The translations under genes and the position numbers were made by a program. DNA of 12,359 nucleotides, taken from NCBI GenBank assembly GCA_945957075.1, contig CAMFJP010000027.1, forward strand, positions 1 to 12,359. Direction: 5' to 3'. Each line of letters opens with the position of its first letter. Position 1 is the first letter of the stretch. The DNA is from an uncultured Chlamydiae bacterium. Its GTDB lineage: Bacteria; Chlamydiota; Chlamydiia; Chlamydiales; Rhabdochlamydiaceae. This document shows, piece by piece, positions 7,641 through 12,359 of the stretch. A model generated the notes under the pieces. That model searched no databases. It had not been told where the DNA came from and saw only the letters and a list, made by a program, of their open reading frames with translations.

Positions 7641-8507
7641 TTTTCTTGCGACTGTTTTGTATACCTCAACGCCCGTTTGCACATCTTTGATAAGAACCTT
7701 ATCGAAATGGTCACGCCGGCACGCATAATCCACCATCTGCAGAGGGTACTCTGTTCTAATTCCCTGTGCTAAAAACAGAGCATCTAGCTCTGGTTTTGTG
7801 AGAGTGTAGTGCCTATGACGCGCGCTTTTTTTCCATTTTGTCTCTTCCTGCGCAAGAATTTTTTTTGCAACCCCCTTCCCAAATAAAGCCTCCAAAACAC
7901 ATGTCGGTGCAAAATGAAAATAAATTGGATAGGCCCTATCCTCCAAAGTAAAAAAACTTTCGAGCGCAGGATACTTTCCAGAAGAGCCCTTTAACATCTT
8001 ATAATAAACATCTGCAAGCTCAGCGTCCTTAGGAAAAAGGGTAAAAAAGCTCTTGTCATCTGGATGCTCTTTAGCAAGCTCTATCCACTGTGCAACCAGA
8101 TCCTTTTCAAACGCCCGTGTTGTAGAATAAGATGCAAATAAATCATGATACAACGCTTTAATCGCATACAAGACAACCTCGGAAAGCTGCTCTACATAGT
8201 CTGGAGTCTGCTTTGCAAACATAAAAGAAAGACTAATCCTACCAAGACGCGAGGGAGGATATTTTTCGCGGCGACTTTCATACACCCCCGAGGAGCGTTT
8301 CACAGGGCGCGCGCCCACTTTACGCTTTTCTACTGGAACTTTATAAAACTCTTTGCGTGCAAGAAGAGATCTAGCCACATGTTCAGCGCGCATACGCCCC
8401 TCGTACACCCAAAAAGAGCCCCAAGACGCCTTATACTGCCAAAAAAAACTATGCGCGCAAATACCAAACACAATAAGAAAAGCACAAATTAAAGGCAGGA
8501 TGTTCAT
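7638..8507 (-). CDS. Single-pass membrane protein at the GspK position of a pseudopilin operon
   Basis: This is a 289-aa protein with one N-terminal hydrophobic segment (residues 2-22, NILPLICAFLIVFGICAHSFF) and a long soluble, basic, mostly helical remainder. It follows two prepilin-like genes with an ATGA overlap. AAGGTGAT directly precedes the ATG. In type II secretion operons the third minor pseudopilin gene is gspK, whose product is ~300 aa and lacks the Glu at position 5. This protein also lacks that Glu, so GspK-like is the best structural guess. I see no sequence motif that proves it; an unrelated assembly protein is possible. The TAG stop is made of the terminal bases of MITE B, so the original C-terminus may have been longer. 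Confidence 0.7.
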   Translation of the reverse strand: MNILPLICAFLIVFGICAHSFFWQYKASWGSFWVYEGRMRAEHVARSLLARKEFYKVPVEKRKVGARPVKRSSGVYESRREKYPPSRLGRISLSFMFAKQTPDYVEQLSEVVLYAIKALYHDLFASYSTTRAFEKDLVAQWIELAKEHPDDKSFFTLFPKDAELADVYYKMLKGSSGKYPALESFFTLEDRAYPIYFHFAPTCVLEALFGKGVAKKILAQEETKWKKSARHRHYTLTKPELDALFLAQGIRTEYPLQMVDYACRRDHFDKVLIKDVQTGVEVYKTVARK

Positions 8508-9133
8508 ATCACCTTTTTTTCATATGTAACATAAGGCAAAGAGTCCTTTACAAGATAGGCATACTCTACAAGCTCTTTAAGCCCGCACTCCTTCACAAAA
8601 AGACGCACAGCAACAGGGACCGTTTCGACCGTGCTCTCCCACCTTTTTATTTTTTCTTCAAAAAAAGCAAACCGCACACTCTCAATACCAGAGGCAATTT
8701 TCAAAAGCCTACCTTGCTTACTTTGTAAATATTTAGACATTCCCTCGAGATCCTCAAGCCACGCGTCCGTAAAGGTAGTAAAAAGGCATAAATTCTGCTG
8801 TTTATCAACATACAGCGCCCCATAAACCTTCCCACAAAACTTAGGCTCTGGATCTACTCCATTATCAAAAGCAAATATAAAAGCCTCTCCCGCAAGGAAA
8901 TCCTTTTTACAAAGACAGTTCAGGTCTTCGTTTAAAGGACATACCCCAGAAAATACACGCATCAGCGTCAGCTGCACACTCTCCCTTTGAAAAACTTTTT
9001 CACGGACCCTTTCCGCCTCGATGTGACTAAAAGAGATATTTTTATAAAGCTGCATAAGCGCGCTAAAAAGAGCCCCTGCAATCAAAAGACCAATGACAAC
9101 TTCCATCAATGTAAAATAGCGCTTACATCCCAT
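8504..9133 (-). CDS. Prepilin-like (GspJ-like) minor pseudopilin
   Basis: The product is 209 aa. The start is the ATG at 9133, because AAGGA lies five bases upstream. The ATG at 9151 has no such site. The N-terminus MGCKRYFTLMEVVIG followed by LLIAGALFSAL is a type III (prepilin) signal: a short basic leader, then F-T-L-M-E with Glu at position 5, then a hydrophobic helix. The expected Gly at -1 is a Tyr. The C-terminal ~170 residues are soluble and contain a small Cys cluster (CPLNEDLNCLC). The length fits GspJ (~200 aa), a minor pseudopilin of the type II secretion pseudopilus tip. It overlaps the preceding gene by 11 bases and the following one by four. The pseudopilin class is fairly secure; the J assignment rests on size and order. 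Confidence 0.82.
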   Translation of the reverse strand: MGCKRYFTLMEVVIGLLIAGALFSALMQLYKNISFSHIEAERVREKVFQRESVQLTLMRVFSGVCPLNEDLNCLCKKDFLAGEAFIFAFDNGVDPEPKFCGKVYGALYVDKQQNLCLFTTFTDAWLEDLEGMSKYLQSKQGRLLKIASGIESVRFAFFEEKIKRWESTVETVPVAVRLFVKECGLKELVEYAYLVKDSLPYVTYEKKVI

Positions 9134-9548
9134 GTTTTTCCTTTTTAGCATACACCGTAAACGTATACGTCACCGTTTTTTTCCCGGCAGCTTGAAAACG
9201 CACAATAATATCAATCAGCTTGTGCTCCCACCCATCCTTTCCCATCTTGCTACGCCGCATCTGCAAAAAACAGCGCTGATCATACTCAAGACCCCCTCCA
9301 ACACAAATTTTTATCTTTTCAAAAGAAATCTCCCGATTCAAAGACTCCCAAGAAAACTTCTGCGCACACAAATCCGTATACACCTGAACATAGGCGCATT
9401 CTGCAATACGCTCTAACTCTGCCTGCACACACATCTCCCTTTCCCTAACAAGCATCCGCATAGGTCCAGATACCAAAGGAAAGGCACAAAGAGCAACAAG
9501 CACACACCCAACAGCCACCTCAAGAAGAATATAATGCCTACGACGCAT
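9123..9548 (-). CDS. Prepilin-like (GspI-like) minor pseudopilin
   Basis: The product is 141 aa. Its N-terminus reads MRRRHYILLEVAVGCVLVAL: a basic leader, then Y-I-L-L-E with Glu in the fifth mature position, then a hydrophobic helix to about residue 25. The residue before the likely cleavage point is His rather than Gly. The remainder is a small soluble domain with several Cys residues (CVQAELERIAECAYVQ…LC…CVGGG…RCF), some of which could pair after export. Size and the order before a ~200-aa and a ~290-aa partner suggest GspI. The start overlaps the end of the pgeF gene by 11 bases, and no clear ribosome binding site precedes it, so translation may be coupled. The family call is good; the exact subunit is inferred. 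Confidence 0.78.
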   Translation of the reverse strand: MRRRHYILLEVAVGCVLVALCAFPLVSGPMRMLVREREMCVQAELERIAECAYVQVYTDLCAQKFSWESLNREISFEKIKICVGGGLEYDQRCFLQMRRSKMGKDGWEHKLIDIIVRFQAAGKKTVTYTFTVYAKKEKHGM

Positions 9549-10302
9549 GCAGCCGGCCCATCACACTCACATTCCGCCCCGTCACCCCTTGATCACGACG
9601 AAAGGAAAAAAAATCCTCAGGATGAGAAAAAGTGCAGAGCTCTGCAATCTCTATGTTATCCCTGTGCACCCCACAGGCCATAAGCTGCGCTCTTGCAAGC
9701 TCCCAAAGATTAAAATGCAAGGGCGTCTTTTCAAAAGAAAAAAAAGAAGGGGGAAGCAACATCTTACCCTGCGTATAATCTAAACGCGCATGCAAAGGCC
9801 CAATACTCGGAGAGATCCCCACAAGCACATTTTCCGGCAAAGCCCCACACTGAACCCTAAGGACATCTAGAGCACGCTCATAAATATTTAAAACCTGCCC
9901 CCGCCATCCTGCATGCACCATCGCAATCGCCTCTGTGACAGGATCATACATAAAAGCCACTTGACAATCTGCATGCCGTATCGCAACCCCAAGGCCCTTC
10001 TGCATCGTGATTAAACCATCACACCCCTCCCATACAAGCTTGCCACTTGCGCATACAACACGCTTGCCATGACACTGCCTTGCTTTTACAATCCCATCCA
10101 AACCCAAACTGTCTGCAACTAGATCCCAATTTCTCATAACAGCCGCAGGATCATCACCGACATCTTCACTAAGATTTAAAGAAGAAAAAGGGGGCGCGCT
10201 TACCCCTCCCTGGCGCAAAAAAACTCCATGAACAAGACCCGGAATCCGACGAAAAAGATCAAATTCAAGCCACTGGACTGAAGAAGTACCACACCGTTTC
10301 AT
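9538..10302 (-). CDS. pgeF: PgeF/YfiH-family purine nucleoside phosphorylase-like (laccase-domain) protein
   Basis: The 254-aa protein is typical for the family (DUF152/LACC1 fold), whose members act on purine nucleosides and have been linked to peptidoglycan editing. The metal and active-site motifs are complete: RQCHG with H78, CDGLIT (94-99), HADCQ with C113, HAGWRG with H130, SPSIGP (164-169), and the C-terminal signature CTF…FFSFRRDQG.TGR (223-243). H78, C113 and H130 match the Zn/Cu ligands. The start is supported by AGGG shortly upstream. It is the first gene of the operon and overlaps the first pseudopilin gene. The old name polyphenol oxidase is less reliable than the nucleoside role. 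A chlamydial host with a reduced envelope makes the in vivo role uncertain. Confidence 0.94.
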   Translation of the reverse strand: MKRCGTSSVQWLEFDLFRRIPGLVHGVFLRQGGVSAPPFSSLNLSEDVGDDPAAVMRNWDLVADSLGLDGIVKARQCHGKRVVCASGKLVWEGCDGLITMQKGLGVAIRHADCQVAFMYDPVTEAIAMVHAGWRGQVLNIYERALDVLRVQCGALPENVLVGISPSIGPLHARLDYTQGKMLLPPSFFSFEKTPLHFNLWELARAQLMACGVHRDNIEIAELCTFSHPEDFFSFRRDQGVTGRNVSVMGRLHAS

Positions 10303-10367
10303 ACAGCCCTCTTTTCAAAAAAAACCATACACATTAATATCCCCTCTCTAATATTGGAGGACCGTTT
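10303..10367. promoter_or_regulatory. Short divergent intergenic region with candidate promoter for the P4H gene
   Basis: These 65 bases separate divergent genes and must hold both start signals. Toward the plus strand, TTTTCA (10312-10317), a 17-base spacer and TAATAT (10335-10340) form a modest promoter, with each box matching four of six bases. A strong GGAGG at 10356-10360 sits seven bases before the ATG. The -35 box touches the ribosome binding site of the minus-strand gene (10307-10312). I could not place a convincing minus-strand promoter. Confidence 0.35.
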
Positions 10368-11036
10368 ATGTTAGCACGTCTTAGTTTGTTGTGCTTAAGC
10401 ATCTATTCTATTCTATCCGCACAAGATATTCCTGTAGAGATGGAAATTCTCAGCTGGTCGCCGCGCGTATTTTTAATCCACAATTTCCTCTCAGATGCAG
10501 AGTGCGATAGAATCATAGAACTTGCAAAACCAGATCTTAGAAGATCAACAGTTGTCGATGACAGCAAAGTCTCCGGAAAAATAGATGAATCCCGCACAAG
10601 TCAAGGCATGTTTTTTACAGGGCCCGCACAAGACCCCATGCTCCGCGCAATTGAAGAGCGCATCGCAAAAGTCACTTTAATCCCTAAAGAAAACGGAGAA
10701 GCCATCCAAGTCCTTAATTACCAAGTAAATCAAGAATATAGACCCCATTACGACTACTTTGATCCTGCAACCATTGGCGGCATGGCCAATTATCAAAGAG
10801 GGGGCCAGCGCGTTGCCACCCTTATTATGTATTTACATACAACACAAACCGGAGGCGAAACCGTTTTTCCTAAAGCCAATCTAAAAATTGCACCTAAAAA
10901 AGGAAACGCCGTTTTATTTTATAATTGTACCCTAGATGGGAAAGAAGACCCCATGTCTCTACATGGGGGGGCCCCCGTAATCCAAGGGGAAAAATGGATC
11001 GCAACAAAATGGATGCGCACTGGCAAATTTAAATAA
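10368..11036 (+). CDS. Prolyl 4-hydroxylase-like Fe(II)/2-oxoglutarate dioxygenase with signal peptide
   Basis: This 222-aa protein matches the P4Hc family, which hydroxylates proline in peptides using Fe(II), oxygen and 2-oxoglutarate. Residues 1-18 look like a signal peptide ending in SILSA. The core has F40-L-S-D-A-E-C, RTSQGMFF (76-83), the iron ligands H127-x-D129 in RPHYDYFD, GGETVFP (162-168), the third iron ligand H199, and K209 in GEKWIATKW, which binds 2-oxoglutarate. All catalytic residues are present. The RTSxGxF and GGETxFP signatures are those of plant and algal P4Hs acting on proline-rich proteins. The start has an ideal ribosome binding site. A long proline-rich gene follows on the same strand. 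Transfer from a eukaryotic host is possible but would need a phylogeny. Confidence 0.95.
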   Translation: MLARLSLLCLSIYSILSAQDIPVEMEILSWSPRVFLIHNFLSDAECDRIIELAKPDLRRSTVVDDSKVSGKIDESRTSQGMFFTGPAQDPMLRAIEERIAKVTLIPKENGEAIQVLNYQVNQEYRPHYDYFDPATIGGMANYQRGGQRVATLIMYLHTTQTGGETVFPKANLKIAPKKGNAVLFYNCTLDGKEDPMSLHGGAPVIQGEKWIATKWMRTGKFK

Positions 11037-11097
11037 CTAATAAATAACGACATAATAAAAAATAAAATTATATAATGTTTTTTATTTATAAACATAT

Positions 11098-11103
11098 TAT
11101 AAT
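11098..11103 (+). promoter_or_regulatory. Possible -10 box before the proline-rich gene
   Basis: A perfect TATAAT lies in an AT-rich spacer, 31 bases before the ATG. The -35 position 17 bases upstream reads ATGTTT, a poor match. In sequence this AT-rich such boxes are common. The proline-rich gene could have its own promoter or be read through from the dioxygenase gene, since no terminator was seen between them. Confidence 0.3.
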
Positions 11104-11133
11104 TGTTTTAAAAAGAAAAACAAAGGTTTTATT

Positions 11134-12311
11134 ATGTCATACGGTTTTTACGGATATGGGCCGAGCTTCCCGCAGAACTGCCCAATGCCCCCTCCTCATC
11201 AATACATGTGCTACCCACAACCTTACGGACCCTCACAACACATCCCGATATACGGTAGACTCTACACCCCAACGACCTTTCCACCACCCCCTCCTAGAAA
11301 TGTAACCTATTATGCACCACGATCTTATATGCCACCACCAGCGCCTCCTGCAACGCACAGCATCCCGGAAGAAGACATGCCCCAAGCGCACCCACAGACT
11401 AGACGACAGAGCCCCCCTTCCCCAACATGCTCCCACCCAGGGTGCTGCAAACCTGCTACGCCAAACGCAAGACCCCTTCCCCCTCTAGCTAGACAACAAA
11501 CACGTCGCAGCCCACAAGATCCTGACGCACCACGACATGGGTCAAGTCACACATGCTCCCGTCCAGGGTGCCGCAACCCTGCTATGCCGTACACAACACA
11601 TTTTCCTCCTCCAGCTGGACAACAAACACGTCGCATCCCACAAGATCCTGACGCACTACGACATGAGTCAAGTCACACATGCTCTCATCCAGGGTGCAGC
11701 AACCCTGCTATGCCGCACACAAGACCTCTTCCTCCTCCAGCTGAGGCTGCAACATCCCACATCCCTGCAGATACGAGCCAACACCGTTCAGAGATTTCTC
11801 TCTTCGAAGCACAAGCGCGCCTTGAAGGATTTCTCCCGAAAGGAGGACTTCTATTTGGCAAAAAGCCCTCCCATGACGGTCTTTTTACACAGATTCAAAA
11901 TCTACTCAGACAAGACAATGGAGAACAATTGGCAACAGAGCTCCTAGACAGGTACTACACACATTTAGACAGCCTAGTATCTGATAGAGAACATAAGAAA
12001 TATATTGGGAATCAGCTTCTCCTCCTTCGAGGTAGTCCCAATCCTCACGCGGTCAGAACATGGCTACAGTTTCAATGCGATCGACAGAACGAGCGGATCC
12101 TGTCACCAACAGGGCCAATAGGAAAAGAAATAAAAAAACTAAGCCCAAAAGATCAGCTTCAGCCAGCTAAGGCCTACTTAACCGCTTTAAAAGCTCACCC
12201 CTACAGCAAAAATCTTAAACGAGCTATCCGCATTTCAGAAGAAGAATTAGATATAAACTTCAGCCAAGACATAAAAAGACGCCTCAATATTCCAGAAGAA
12301 GAGTTAGGTAC
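11134..12311 (+). CDS. Proline-rich Cys-repeat protein with helical C-terminal domain (3' end lost to adapter)
   Basis: Translating from the ATG at 11134 (AAAGG at 11122-11126) gives one open frame to the window end. The first 392 codons, to 12309, are genomic, and the rest is adapter. Residues 1-97 are rich in Pro, Tyr and Gln, with PPPPP and MPPPAPP stretches. Residues 98-~205 hold three copies of a 42-residue repeat, T-C-S-H-P-G-C…PAMP…PPPA…QQTRR.PQDPDA.RH.SSH, the third incomplete. Residues ~210-392 change to a charged, probably helical domain without Pro-rich stretches. No signal peptide or membrane helix is visible. I do not recognise the family. A host-directed secreted protein or surface protein is plausible for an intracellular bacterium, but this is inference. 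Its neighbour is a prolyl hydroxylase, which suggests the Pro-rich part as a possible substrate. Confidence 0.82.
11425..11743 (+). repeat. 126-bp in-frame tandem repeat, ~2.5 copies
   Basis: Units start at 11425, 11551 and 11677, each beginning ACATGCTC and containing CCAGGGTGC. The period is 126 bp, a multiple of three, so the reading frame is kept. The third copy matches for about 67 bases and then diverges. Copies 2 and 3 are closer to each other than to copy 1. The repeat lies entirely inside the proline-rich gene. Confidence 0.88.
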
Positions 12312-12359
12312 CTGTCTCTTATACACATCTCCGAGCCCACGAGACGTAGAGGAATCTCG
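12312..12359. other. Illumina Nextera adapter and i7 index (technical artefact)
   Basis: CTGTCTCTTATACACATCT (12312-12330) is the Tn5 mosaic-end adapter. CCGAGCCCACGAGAC (12331-12345) is the Nextera read-2 arm. GTAGAGGA (12346-12353) fits an 8-base i7 index, and ATCTCG (12354-12359) starts the P7 flow-cell sequence. The match is exact and in the right order, so these 48 bases are untrimmed library sequence. Their translation yields LLYTSPSPRD, a known database artefact. Confidence 0.99.

Noticed and set aside
7563..7772. 69-aa plus-strand frame across MITE B
   Set aside because: It has no ribosome binding site, crosses the element boundary, and overlaps the convergent GspK-like gene.
11425..11743. 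Regular repeats considered as a CRISPR array
   Set aside because: The 126-bp units are contiguous with no unique spacers and keep one reading frame, so they are coding tandem repeats.
11537..11947. 136-aa frame with repeated AATLLCRTQ segments
   Set aside because: The repeats come from the 126-bp DNA repeat read in the wrong frame; the frame starting at 11134 spans the whole region and has a ribosome binding site.

Overview
The window looks like the end of a draft contig from a member of the Chlamydiae, most likely an environmental (Parachlamydia-like) lineage. This is an inference from gene content. The ThyX protein is double length (543 aa), as in chlamydiae. It sits in a tight operon with a TyrP-type aromatic amino acid transporter and UvrB. 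A reduced set of pseudopilin genes follows a pgeF/yfiH gene. No rRNA or tRNA gene was found. The last 48 bases are not genomic: they are Illumina Nextera adapter plus an index.

Region 1 (1-6077, minus strand) is one compact operon transcribed right to left: thyX, tyrP, uvrB, a membrane-anchored protein with kinase-like motifs, and a TrmH/SpoU-family RNA methyltransferase cut off by the left edge. The junctions are a 14-nt gap, then 1-nt, 4-nt and about 10-nt overlaps, so translational coupling is likely. A possible promoter with a perfect 9-bp palindrome lies just upstream of thyX.

Region 2 (6078-7640) holds a secreted eight-repeat YVTN/YncE-type beta-propeller gene on the plus strand. It is flanked by two short non-autonomous elements of about 146 and 151 bp. 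Their four termini are related to one another (TAGAC..CTTGC..., ending in TA), so they look like MITEs of one family. The right element supplies the stop codon of the convergent gene and lies just past the propeller gene's terminator hairpin.

Region 3 (7638-10302, minus strand) is a four-gene overlapping operon: pgeF/yfiH, two prepilin-like proteins, and a third protein with an N-terminal membrane segment. Size, order and N-termini resemble the minor pseudopilin set GspI-GspJ-GspK of type II secretion.

Region 4 (10368-12311, plus strand) has a prolyl 4-hydroxylase-like Fe(II)/2-oxoglutarate dioxygenase with a signal-peptide-like N-terminus. It is followed 97 bp later by a long proline-rich protein with 126-bp (42-aa) Cys/Pro repeats. 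That second gene is open to the contig edge and runs in frame into adapter sequence. The pair suggests an enzyme and its substrate, which is the most interesting biological hypothesis in the window.
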